A stretch of 64,000 bases of DNA from positions 2,728,001 to 2,792,000 of the forward strand of contig JAUCEF010000002.1 of the NCBI GenBank assembly GCA_033558025.1, given 5' to 3'. The notes under the pieces are model-generated. The model saw only the letters and a list, made by a program, of their open reading frames with translations, had not been told where the DNA came from and ran no database searches. Position numbers and translations under genes: made by a program. This DNA comes from Phytophthora sp. 'mugwort'. Lineage: Eukaryota > Oomycota > Peronosporomycetes > Peronosporales > Peronosporaceae. Numbering within the stretch: the first letter of the stretch is position 1; the number at the start of each line of letters is the position of its first letter. Below, one piece after another: positions 43,401 to 52,700 of this stretch.

Positions 43401-43517
43401 GGCTGGAGCTACCAGAGTCTGATGGACCAGGGTAACTTCATGGGCTCGGTCTCCATCGCCGTGGGCCTCATGTTCATTGCGCTGTGGGTGCACGTCGAGA
43501 AGCCCGCTACCGGCTAG
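40464..43517 (+). CDS. CesA: Cellulose synthase with N-terminal PH domain, second of a tandem pair
   Basis: 1,017 residues, intronless, ATG at 40,464. PH domain about residues 62-174 (ITVHGYMHKQGKRTIKGP as in the first copy). Spans about 201-226 and 286-311; catalytic motifs DDG 374-376, DSD 504-506, TED 710-712, QRKRW 758-762; about six C-terminal spans. The Cys-rich insert is kept at about 533-618 (CMGC, MCCASC, YCSKECFENAMH, CMNC, CRKC). Overall it is collinear with the upstream copy; the N-terminal 60 residues and the loop between the first two spans diverge most, so the duplication is old and both copies appear functional. Same orientation suggests tandem duplication. It likely works with its neighbour in a cellulose synthase complex, which is an inference from family knowledge. 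Confidence 0.96.
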   Translation: MFNKDQPAPAVPPTDDYEMYATPSAMDVHEPGEAEIVRRGGSPDPPQLPSANSDEGGSFQDNVITVHGYMHKQGKRTIKGPMHKSWKRRYFALEKSKIYYFHSHLECRQYFTTRNTDLVVGAIELKDALQLRPCARLDLPHRGFEIMTKRRVWVLCPETEEEYRLWFEGVEAAIVACGSGNIIERKLPNVRKYYMKGITTYRILYSLFLILSIVEIFGFVFWFVVGTQPCDSGNRTLACEDVIDNTPDELNCLADPMSGWFTPPDWYLTLAGVDDVACFHNPPIAQWVSFFALIIAELVSIVLGALYYLGMWKPVRRGAHYFDEFDPKVPDDLWPKIDVLLCHYSEPAEETIDTLMACMNLQYPPHLLQIYVLDDGYCSTKWTKGNPIPAIELNKVVLEKAGDLRQEVAQFMYDRVCDPNEEMEVYAWRKLHSSANLPSASRPKVVNRADCAVGSFRDDYRYPGLPHVTFIGRVKPETHYSKAGNINNCLYNEGANGRYMLLLDSDMQPHSKFVLATLPFFFDDEDRQFKNKYSCSCMGCQNVAKMCCASCKIAGVPEERISYCSKECFENAMHVQSDLHRRQVNGTLSDVRATKKELRCMNCDSKLGKSGVCRKCNTNNNNGDVDMSILHTYSDDVRDNAVGFVQTPQYFRDCVQLQIGDPLGHRNATFYDAIQTGQDGYDCASFAGTNALIRREALDSIGGIQYGTLTEDCYTGERLVSMGWKALYFRKDFEGEAHERIRLAEGLIPDSVAGAMAQRKRWAKGNFQTALMKKNKNVADPEWKRPHVDIPKYRKPNNFMRRVFYLNSTLYPIDSIPVILLYYITLYFLYTGYAPIFVNGLRVLVALVPKLIVQGLMSALSTRGVENNDVVRSQETRFVYAFTNFTAMLGAIVWKFTGRKSKWLNKRDATRGSLAELPNVLVFSGAVFGIIWAMVRYMVSYYNRVYSHGDSMLCAAVLMGIYIAYNLGPSVRMSIQEYFGWSYQSLMDQGNFMGSVSIAVGLMFIALWVHVEKPATG
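42060..42317 (+). other. Cys-rich MYND-like insert within CesA (second copy)
   Basis: Encodes residues about 533-618 with the same cysteine spacing as in the first copy (CSCMGC, MCCASC, YCSKEC, H, CMNC, CRKC). The linker between cysteines varies while the cysteines do not. Confidence 0.6.
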
Positions 43518-43652
43518 AGGAGCTACGCTTGATATCTAGGTTCAGCCAGCTATATAGTAGCGTCGAAGACACTCGGCGCCACTGACTTTTTCAACTTTAT
43601 CTTCCATTAGTTTGCTTTTTATGCCATATCTCGTATTGAATATGGTTGTACA

Positions 43653-43668
43653 CGTCATTCATTATTTT
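43653..43668 (+). promoter_or_regulatory. Oomycete initiator/flanking promoter element
   Basis: CGTCATTCATTATTTT matches the 16-bp oomycete Inr-FPR consensus GCTCATTYYNCAWTTT at 12 of 16 positions and lies 33 bases upstream of the ATG at 43,701. Confidence 0.55.
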
Positions 43669-43700
43669 ACCTTAAGCCGCGAACGACTGGAGCGCAGAGC

Positions 43701-44291
43701 ATGGCCAACGAGATCTCGATGTTTGCCCAGTTCTCCGGGCTCATCGGGCAGTCTACACGCGTGAAGCTGCGGGATGGCACGTCCACGGATGGCGTGCTCT
43801 ACTGCATCGATCCTGCTACCGACCACGTAGCGCTGTTGTACCCGTTGGGGGACGGAAACTCGGGCTATGCCGTGAAGATCGTGCTGGCGCACCACGTTCG
43901 AGGCATCGAGAAGAGGCTACATGAGAGCACGGATTCCTCTACTCTAGCTACATTGCAGCAGAAGCTGGGGAAAGGATCCAGTAACGACAGCCAGGAAGAG
44001 GCGACGAGCATCCAGCGACGGCGAGAACAACTCGTTCAGTTCTTGAACAAGGTAGGTGGACTCAATCCAGACTGTAGTCTAGCAAACGCATTAGCACTAA
44101 ACTTTGCTGTCTGGTGACAGAATTTCGTTCCGTGTGACGATGCAGTGGACGGCAGCATCCGCGTGTTCGGCGGTGCCGCGTTAGTGCATGCCCCGTTCCG
44201 CGCCGTACACTGCGCCAACGAGCAGCTTCTGCGGCGGATGCAGCAGCTCCTGACTCAGTTCGGCCAGGAGCAATACGACCCGCCGGCGTAA
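43701..44291 (+). CDS. Gemin6-like SMN-complex subunit (two exons)
   Basis: Exon 1 is 43,701-44,051, the intron is 44,052-44,120 (GTAGGT...CTGGTGACAG, 69 nt, with an ACTAAAC branch-like site), and exon 2 is 44,121-44,291. The joined frame gives 173 residues. The N-terminal half, FSGLIGQSTRVKLRDGTSTD then GVLYCIDPATDHVALLYP, has an Sm-like fold. The C-terminal half, VPCDDAVDGSIRVFGGAALV then HAPFRAVHCANEQLLRRMQQ, matches the Gemin6/LSM12 AD domain (i.v.GgavI.pPY....C...N..vL.Rv). Human Gemin6 is 167 residues, so the length fits. Gemin6 works with Gemin7 in loading Sm proteins on snRNA in the cytoplasm. LSM12-type proteins are the alternative, but the compact size favours Gemin6. Confidence 0.8.
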
Positions 44292-45236
44292 GAAGCTGTA
44301 ATACTCAGTGCAAGCCCTCACTGGCGCATTCGCAGCACAGCCGCTTTATCGGATACAACAGACAAGTCTGCCACGGGGCGTGTCTCTCGGTCGGCAGGCC
44401 GAGGAATTTGACGGCAGCGCAGTTTGCTGCTTCCGATCGCCTTCTACCGATCCTGATTCACGTCTGGCCTCTTGTTGTTGCATTGTGCCTTCAGTCGTCA
44501 TTCCTACTGGGATTCTCTAGGTCACGACACGCATGACATGTCGTCCAGGATGAAGGCCAGAGCAGGTCGTCGAGTTGACGAGTACGCAACGTGAAGTTGT
44601 AATTGAACAGTACATGTGCATGTAGTGGTGCTTTATCTTGTTAGAGCGTGGCGGTGGGGTGACGCAGAGTTAAAGAGAAAGCAGGCATTCGCCATGATCC
44701 TCAACAGCGACAGCACTGGCACATGCTGTCATTGAACTACCATTTGCAGCCAGCAAGGATACTACCGTGGCAAGGGAGTACTGTATACGCGAAGTAATAT
44801 TACAATGCGCGGCCTCGCGTGCCTGCTCCGTCCGAGTCGCCAGCGCGACCGAACCCAAAGCGGCGATCGAGCACCGGATAGCTCCTGGGCTGCAGAGCCT
44901 CGGGTGTGTCTGCGTCGTACCTCTGCGGCGATTACAGCGAAGACCCCCCGGTTAATACACTCCCCATGCATCTCTCCGCTTGAACCTAGTCAGCGAAAAT
45001 TGCACTTCAACTGGCTGCTCGTGCATGCGACGTGTGAGTTCGCCCGACCTTTGGTCGTCGACCATCATCGCTGGCAGCCCTGAAAGACACGGCGCAGGGC
45101 CACCAAGAAGGTCGTTTCCCTCTGTAATACGCGACTGCCGGCACAGACCGTTACATGTTCAAGTCTTACGTAGTTGCGCTGCTGGCAATAAGACCTTCCT
45201 AATGTATTAGAAAGGGAAGTCCTGTGGCCACATCGC

Positions 45237-45260
45237 AGAGAGAGAGAGAGAGAGAGAGAA
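45237..45260. repeat. (AG)12 microsatellite
   Basis: Uninterrupted AG dinucleotides, about 150 bases upstream of the RasGAP-START start codon. Confidence 0.95.
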
Positions 45261-45362
45261 TCCATTGTAAATGTACTTTACTCTGAATCGCACTTATCGA
45301 AGGTTTCCGAAGCTTTGGCTTGGCTTTTCTACCGTCAACGGCCGCAGCTCCGCATCTCTTTC

Positions 45363-45369
45363 TCACTCT
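45363..45369 (+). promoter_or_regulatory. Initiator-like TCACTCT
   Basis: Fits the oomycete Inr core YCAYTYY exactly, in a CT-rich stretch 42 bases upstream of the ATG at 45,411. A 7-mer this loose can occur by chance. Confidence 0.4.
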
Positions 45370-45410
45370 GCATCTACTGAGCTCGGGTTGACACCTCGAA
45401 GGAGCGACCG

Positions 45411-48054
45411 ATGCGCATGCTGCGCGCCGTGCGGGAGCTGGCTAGCGGCCTCCGCAGCCGCCGCCGCCGCCGCGACGCCAACCAGCGGGACCCGCGCCCA
45501 TCGACCACTTATGGCAAGACGAATCCGAACGTCCGCGCCGCCGCGCCCTCGTCCACCTTCGAATCGGACGAGACTGTACGCAATGCAGTGGCGTTTCTGA
45601 CACAGGAGGACGCCGAGAGCGCGCTCATCTACGCGCTCGTGCACGACCCAGAGTTCCGCCTGGCATCAGCGCTGGCGACGGTAAGTCTACGAACTTGTGG
45701 TGGCGATGTCATCCAGTGTCTGACCTTCCTCCTCCCTTTTTGCACCTGTAGACGTCGTCAGGCGCTGACGTGAACGTGATCCGCGCGTTGTTGTTCGTGT
45801 TCGAGAATCACGAGGATCAGCTGCGTAAGCTGCTGGGGCTGCTCATGTTCCGCGAGATGGTACACACGCTCAACTGGAACGAGCTTTTCCGAGCCAACTC
45901 AGCCACGACAGCTGTACGTCTTCAACCGCATAGGGTCTACCGACGTGACAGTATAGGGACTGACTTCTTGATACTTTTTTGTAGTTACTACGCGAGTACA
46001 CGTGCGAGCTGGGCGGCGAGTTCTTGGCGCACGCGCTGGCGGACGCCATCAACGAGTTGTGGATCAACTCTGACGGCTACGAGGTGAATCCGCGCTATCT
46101 ACAGCCGCAGGATAATCTCCAAGCTAACCAGCAGCGGCTCGAGGCGTTGGCCGAGCGCACACTGGACCACATCTTCAGCGCGGCGTCGCTGTTCCCCTAT
46201 CAGGTTGCCAAGATCTACCGCGTGCTGGAGCTCGAGATGCTGCGCCTCATTGAACGGGACCGGCGCAGCAACGTGTCACTACCCAGACTCAGCGCAATGG
46301 GAGGCAGCAGTAACAGCCTAATCTTCTCGGACGCTGGCAACAACAACAGCAATAACAGCTTTTTGGAGAGGACATCTATTGAGAGCGCTGGGCTTGGAGG
46401 ACTGCCACGACTCAGCTCCATCGAAGAGAACCTGTTCGACGAGGTGCTAATGCAGTCAAGCACCTCGAACGGTACGGCTTCGACCGTTTGTGCTGCAAAG
46501 GAGGAGTTCTACATGCACTTGGGAGGCCTGGTATTTCTACGATTCCTGTGTCCCGCACTTGTAGTCCCGCACAAGATGAACCTGACACCAGGAAATACTC
46601 CGCCGAGCAAGCAAATGCAGCGCACACTTGTGCTGCTGGCAAAGCTAATGCAGTCACTCGCGAACAACGTCGAGTACACTACGTCCACCGAGTCGTTCAT
46701 GGTGCCATTCAACACTTTTCTCTCACGAAATCGACCCAAACTAACGCGCTTTTACGACCTACTGTGCCAACAAGCGCAGAATGATCCTCGCCGAGAAAGT
46801 CTAGTAGCACGCAGCAATACAACCCCTCGATTATCGCAACTTTGGGCGAGCCGAAGCAGCAGCAGCTTGGGCAAAGACCCGTCGATTGTGAACCTTACAG
46901 GGGCGCGTTTTATGGAGGCACCAGAGGCTTCTTATGCAGTGTTGCGCAACTGGATGAGCTCGAACTTAGACTACCTGGCTACGGAAGTCGCAGATAACAA
47001 AAAGTTCCGGCGGCAACAACATATCGTGGTCAATAACGGAAGCAGTAGTAGTAGCGGAAGCTCCACTCCTCCAACGACGTCTACCTCAGTGATGACAGCC
47101 TCGCCTGTGAAGCCTCGACCCAAGAGGAAGCTGAAAACGTCGAAGAGCGCAGCATATCCAGTAGAAATCCAGGAAGAAGACGAGGAGGAGAAAACAAACG
47201 AGGTCGCACGAGGGTCCAAGGCGTCGCATCGGCGTGATACTGGGATGCCCGTTTCACTCGATGAGCTGGACAAAATTATGGGACACACAAGTCATCGAGG
47301 CAGCCAACTGATGAAGGTCTACTACGCCAAGCTGTCACAGAATGGTTTGCAGCGTCTGCTTCATGTGAACGACCTAGATGGCGCAGAGTGGATAGCCTAC
47401 AGGAGCAGTGAATATGTCGAGGTGCTGCGGAAGACGCCAGCGCATTTTGTGTGCCCGTCCGGGGGTTTTGCGTCTGAAAAAGATCGACTGGTGGAGATGA
47501 AGGGTCATGTCATCATCCAGTCAGAACCCAACCGCGTGTTTCAATATCTTCGATCGCTCGAGAACGCACATACTGCAGCTCCAGGATATAGTGCAGACGA
47601 GGACAAGGCGACGATTAGGAGAGTAGAGCCACTGGATGACTCGAAGGCGGTGCTGTACCGCGAGCACTCGAAACTGTCATTATGGCCAGCATGGCTGGTA
47701 AAGCCTCGTGACTCGTGCGATCTCCACAGTTTTGTCGAGAAGACGGGTCGACCAGAAACATACGTGGTGCTACAGGAGTCTATTCCGCGTGCAGATGTAC
47801 CTGAGCGCAAGGGAGTTGTGCGAATGGCTTACGCCACAGGTGGCTTCCTTATTGAGCCATCTGCAGGACATGAGGACCCCCAGACAACGGATGCTGTATG
47901 CACAAGGCTCACATGCGTCGTAAGGGCAGATTTCAAGGGACTGATGCCCCGGTACCTTGCCGAGAGCATCGTCTACCGCCAAGTATTAGAGATCGAAACT
48001 ATTCGTTCGCGTGTGGAATCTATGCAACCCGATACGAACGCATTGTGGGTCTAG
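45411..48054 (+). CDS. RasGAP-START domain fusion protein (three exons)
   Basis: Exons 45,411-45,680, 45,752-45,913 and 45,985-48,054; both introns are 71 nt, phase 0, GTAAGT/GTACGT to TGTAG. The spliced product is 833 residues. The RasGAP domain spans about 75-410: arginine finger in NELFRANSATTALLREY (Arg137, across the second splice junction) and the FLRFLCPALVVP motif (328-339; family FLRfi.PAi..P). A Ser/Gly and Lys-rich linker follows (about 430-590). Residues about 597-822 form a START-like lipid-binding fold (EWIAYRSSEYVEVLR, MKGHVIIQSEPNRVFQYLRS, LWPAWLVKPRDSCDLHSFVE, TRLTCVVRADFKGLMPRYL). RasGAPs switch off Ras; START domains bind sterols or lipids. The pairing suggests lipid-responsive or membrane-targeted Ras control, which is inference. 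Confidence 0.88.
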
Positions 48055-48175
48055 TGTGGTTGGCGACCACGGTGATATCTATCAACCATCCGATGGAAAG
48101 ATGAACAGCTTGGCTTTCTGAGTCGGCTTGTGTATATTTGTTCTTTTTAAGGGCGACGTAATATGAATCTGTCTG

Positions 48176-48181
48176 AATAAA
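48176..48181 (+). terminator. Polyadenylation signal AATAAA
   Basis: AATAAA 122 bases after the RasGAP-START stop codon, followed by an AT-rich stretch. Reasonable 3' end signal. Confidence 0.5.
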
Positions 48182-48501
48182 TACCAACAATACTATGATA
48201 CAAATGTACTGTTAAGTTTCGATTCGATCCATCAACAGCGAAGCCTGTGCTCAGCATTACCGAAATGAAGGTAGCACAAGCACGAGCAGCCGCACAGAAG
48301 CACGAATCGAGTATAGCTGCGTCGCGTCATCAGGCAATAAACTCCAAGCTTTGACACCATCAACAACCTATACTGCATTTGCACCCAGTGAAGCCGTCAT
48401 GAGAGCAACACTGAGCGGTTAGCAAGGAAGTTGATACGCGGTGCATCCGTCATGAGGGAAGCACCACAAGCTCGCATCTTGTTAGGGTTGTTCTTTGGAT
48501 A

Positions 48502-49359
48502 TCAATCGCAGCATGCCGGATCACACTGTCGTGGCACTTCGTCGTATAGAGTAACAAATGATTGAAACGCCTTGTTTTCGTCTCCACACCAAATCCGTAG
48601 GCACTCACGCGCCACGGGGATCATGCTGGCGTTGTAGCCAATCACTTCATTATATGTAGAGAAAGACTGCAGAAGACGCGTGATGCTCTGGCGTTGGCTC
48701 TTCGATGTTTTCACCGCTACAGCGACGTCGTCTGCAACCGCATTGTACTGTGGGCACTCGCCACACGTACAGAGGTAATCTTCGAGGTAGATTGGGATCG
48801 AGTCATCATTTTCAACACAGATGGTAGCAGTCATATGTAGTAGCTGTTCAATCTGGGTCTCGCAGTCGCAATCGGCACAGCTCTCGCAGGCGTCGCGAAG
48901 CGCGTCCTCAGCTGTGGACTCCACGTTTCCCCACTCCAAGTCGTCATCGCCGAAATCTCGCTCGTCGTCCTCGCTCTCAGTGTCGGTGAACATCTCGGAC
49001 ATCTCGGTAGTGCAGGAGTTGCTGTCGTCGTCGTTAGCTTCCTTGTTGTCAACATGACATGACTGCCAGTTCCGGTTCGCAGCAAGCACTACAAAAACTT
49101 CATCTTCGGTCTGACAAGCAGCATCAATGAGAGCTGGAGTCTTCTTGGCCTGGTTTAGCGATCCAGTAAAGTTACCCATGAGCATCGCCGTCACAAGCGC
49201 CAGCACGAATACGCAGTGGCTCATGGCGGTCTCCATCCAGGTCGGCATGGCGACTACACACGTCTGGTTTTCCATCTGATCCAGGAGTATATTGGAGGCA
49301 GTCAACTCCCAGTGAGAGTTCACTTGATGATACTGCGAGGCGGATGACGTGTTGCCCAT
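48502..49359 (-). CDS. Putative N-myristoylated membrane protein with TBC-like C-terminal segment
   Basis: 285 residues, single exon, ATG at 49,359-49,357. It begins MGNTSSAS, which fits the N-myristoylation pattern (Gly2, Ser6). Residues about 45-65 (METAMSHCVFVLALVTAMLM) are hydrophobic and may cross the membrane. A long acidic region (DTESEDDERDFGDDDLEW) precedes a CESCADCDCET cluster and LCTCGEC. The C-terminus, RLLQSFSTYNEVIGYNASMI then ALRIW-like ECLRIWCGDENKAFQSFVTL, recalls the TBC Rab-GAP segment R.L..y...n..vGYcQGMn..a..ll....e..aF..l..L, but the catalytic arginine region and GYCQGM are missing, so no GAP activity is expected. It is convergent with the RasGAP gene and divergent from the next gene. 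Confidence 0.65.
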   Translation of the reverse strand: MGNTSSASQYHQVNSHWELTASNILLDQMENQTCVVAMPTWMETAMSHCVFVLALVTAMLMGNFTGSLNQAKKTPALIDAACQTEDEVFVVLAANRNWQSCHVDNKEANDDDSNSCTTEMSEMFTDTESEDDERDFGDDDLEWGNVESTAEDALRDACESCADCDCETQIEQLLHMTATICVENDDSIPIYLEDYLCTCGECPQYNAVADDVAVAVKTSKSQRQSITRLLQSFSTYNEVIGYNASMIPVARECLRIWCGDENKAFQSFVTLYDEVPRQCDPACCD

Positions 49360-49712
49360 GATTGATGATTAAGAAAATGACGGGGATGTTATGAGAATGG
49401 CGTTGTGCGGTCGAGCGTGACTTGGAGAATGAGGCTATCTCGTGTAGTCATGCGATCCGTCGTGCTGTCCATCAGCGCATGATAATTTTCCTCAGTGTGG
49501 CGGAACTTGTTGCCTTTCGGTGATCGACAGAATGCAGCGAACGTTCCGTGAGTACGCGTTACTGATTGGCTGCTCGCTTCAACTTGATGTACCTTAACAT
49601 CTGTACATTGATAACGAAATCTCAGTAATGTGAGGAATGATGCAAGTCGTTAATAAAACTATCAGTTTTTAAGCTTGGTTACATATTTTATACTTGTTAT
49701 AGCCGGCTCCTC
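49360..49712. promoter_or_regulatory. Divergent promoter region, 353 bp
   Basis: Shared by the minus-strand TBC-like gene and the plus-strand coiled-coil gene. On the minus strand two YCAYTYY matches lie close to the ATG: TCATTTT (plus 49,374-49,380) and CCATTCT (plus 49,394-49,400). I see no clear initiator on the plus side. Confidence 0.45.
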
Positions 49713-52700
49713 ATGTCAAACAAGGAGATGGCGGCGCGGAGGTCCCATGAGGAGTTATCTACGCGTGGGCTTCCATGGATTCAACAAGAGCTTTACGACC
49801 GGGGGATTGAAGGTGCTGGTCCGACTGCTGTCATTCTCGAACGCTACGAGCGTGTGCTCGCCCAGGAAGAAGAAGTCGCTCGACGGCAGGAACAGGAGAA
49901 CCAGCGCAGACAAACCAAGCATAATGAGATCGAAGCTCAACGTCGAGCAAAGGAAGACGAAGCAAGAGAGCGAGAACAGCGGGCAATTGAAGCACGCCGA
50001 TCTATCCAAAGACGCGAGCGAGAGGCCCAGCAACACTTTTTCGAGCAAATGGAGACCAAGAAGCTTGAGAATGCGCGAAAGCTACAGGAAAACGAGAGCA
50101 TGACGCTCGAAGATCTTCAGTCGCGAAAGGTAGAAGATCTACTCGTCAGTGATCTCGAACGTCGTGAACGTAACCGAGTTGTAGTTCGCCAAATGGGTGA
50201 GCTAGAGGCTGAGCGCCAAGAGCAAGTCCGTCGTGAGTCGCAGGTGGAACTCCAGGCACTTCGCCTTGAGGAGCAGAAGGCTCAGCGTGAGGCGCTTAAA
50301 GCTTTTCAACGCGAATTCGAGCAGAAAGAGCTCGTGTCAAGTCCCGTGGAAGCTTACAAGCTAGATGTCCCTGCAGTCTACGAGCGCTTTGAGGATTTAT
50401 CCAATGGGGCTTGCGTACTAGCCGCCGATCTCGCACACTTTTACGAGATTAAAGCGCTTCAGATGGGCGAGTCAGCTGGAAAACGTCTCGAGCTGGAGAC
50501 ACTGCAACGTGGTTCCCTTGCCGCGAAGGAACTGCAAGTGCGCAACTTGGAACGTGTTCAAGCCAAGGCACAAAATACAGGGATGATCGCCAAAGCTGGT
50601 ATGGGAACCGTTCGCATTGTGCCGATCACCCCAGTCGAGATGCAAGCGTTAGGACGAGATTTAGACATCGCGCGCGACGAACTGGAGCGAATGCAGAATG
50701 ATGCAACTTTACGCCGTAAGGATTTAGCCTGGAAGGACCAACTCTTGCAGCGTCTGAGCGTCATCATCCAGCGCAACGAACGTTTTCGTGAAGAAGTCCT
50801 GGCCAAGCTCTCGCTCTGCGTCGACATTGGCAACGAACGCGTGTTATCACTGCGTGAGGATAATGAGGCTCTGGAATTCAAACGCGACGGTCTCATCGAA
50901 CTACGAGACAAGCTAAAGCGTAGGCAGGATGCAGTGCGCACAGAATGCGAACGCGCTCGAGTCGCCACCACTTCCTTCTTCGACACAAACCTGCGAGTCG
51001 TAGGAGCTCTTCAACGAGTACAACGTACTGTCATCATTAAGGAGTTTGAGGTCGAGGACGCAGCTCTATCTGTGCGAATCAAGGCTCTGGACGAAGAGGA
51101 CGAAGCTGCGCATCGGGCGTTAGTAAAGACTAAAGGCACATTAGAAGACGTGGCAACCCGAACATTTGTCTTGGAAGAAAGTCAGCGGACGTTGAAAGGC
51201 ACGACGGAAGTCAAAGACCTCTGTGTAGACAGCAACAACACGGATATGGGGAGTAAAACCAAGGTGACGAAACCACAAGAGGATATAGCCGAGTGCGTGA
51301 GGCTGAAGAAACACGTCGATCGATCGCCAGAGGAGAAACGCTGGGTGGCGCTCGATTTCCTCACGAACTTCGCCCACTACTACAAATACGTTGCACCAGA
51401 AGAGGTCGAGATCATCCAAAACAGCGCAGACTACCAGCAAACTAGCGAAAAGAAACTGACAATTGACGAGCTCCAGCGCTTAATGCAGCTTCCAGCACGC
51501 AATTGTCTTGCCTTTGCGTTCTTCAAATCTCCCGAGGAAATGGCAGCCCACTATTTACTGCGTAAGTATACGTTTGGCGACGGAGAAGAGTACTTTGCTC
51601 AACTGGACCACGACTTCGAAGCTCCTAAAGGCTTAGCTGTTCCACATGCGACTCTATCGTCCAGCCTCGAGGACATGCTCTCAGTACTCCAAAGAATAGC
51701 AGACTCTCCGCCATCACTTGCCAGTCGGTACCCAAGGGCACGAGTTGCCATGTTAGATGACAACATGCCGCCCATAACGCTTCTTCACGTGCCACAAACC
51801 CAAATATTCCCACATAAAAGTACCACACACAGTTTCCAGCTGCCTGAAGACGGTGTTGCTGTCCTATCACTCACAGTCTCGATCGTTTTCCAGGGACATT
51901 TCAAGTCGATTGGCTATCAAAATGGTCGCCTAGCTGCCATGATGTACATGTTGATTCCGGTGACCGATTCGAATTCGTTGCAGCAAAAGTTTCAAGTCCC
52001 GATCCCCATCGGGAAATGCTTCTACGCCGAGGATCTTGCCTTGTGTTCGCCTCATTGTCTGGGTAAACTTGTTCTTCGACACGAGCCTCTGGCAATTCCG
52101 CTCAGTGCTGCCGCAACATATCAAATTGTGCTGGGAGCACCCGTTTTCACAGCTTATTCGCTAGAGGTGCGCGGACGGACGGCGTTGTTCGCAGATGAAG
52201 CGCTACGACGAAAACGTGTCGACGCCTTGAAGAAGCAAAATCTGCTGCCTCGAAAGCAGGACGAGTTGCAAAATGTGTTCGTGACAATTCAGTTGAGCGA
52301 ACGCAAGAAGAGGTTAGCGCGTCGACTTGCCACAGAGGCAAAAGATCACGCACGTGCTGCGGAACTGGAGCTGCTGAGAAATAACCAAAAGCTTGAACGA
52401 GATAACGCAGAACCACTTTTGAGTCACGAAGCCCGCCGTGCGCTGCATGCTGCCATCCGAGCTGCAAACAAGACGTTCACGCACTGTTGTTTCCTGTTTT
52501 CCAAACGCGAGGAAGAAATGCGCGACATCGAACAAAGTCTCCGAGAACTCACCAGGATCCATGTTGATGTACTCGAAGAGTGCGACGAGATGGAGCAGTT
52601 GCTTGCTGAGTACCGCACAAATCTGCCTCAAATTGCAGCGTTATTATCCGGAGAACGAGATCTCGCAACAGGAGACGCAGCAGCAGCCAAGCTCGCTACA

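Larger units (their letters stand above)
44292..45410. other. Intergenic region with AG microsatellite
   Basis: 1.1 kb; only short compositional ORFs. A 24-nt (AG)12 run is at 45,237-45,260, and YCAYTYY (TCACTCT, 45,363-45,369) stands 42 bases before the next ATG. Confidence 0.5.

Noticed and set aside
45237..45260. (AG)12 run as a regulatory GAGA-type site
   Set aside because: Microsatellites of this length are common; nothing else ties it to regulation.
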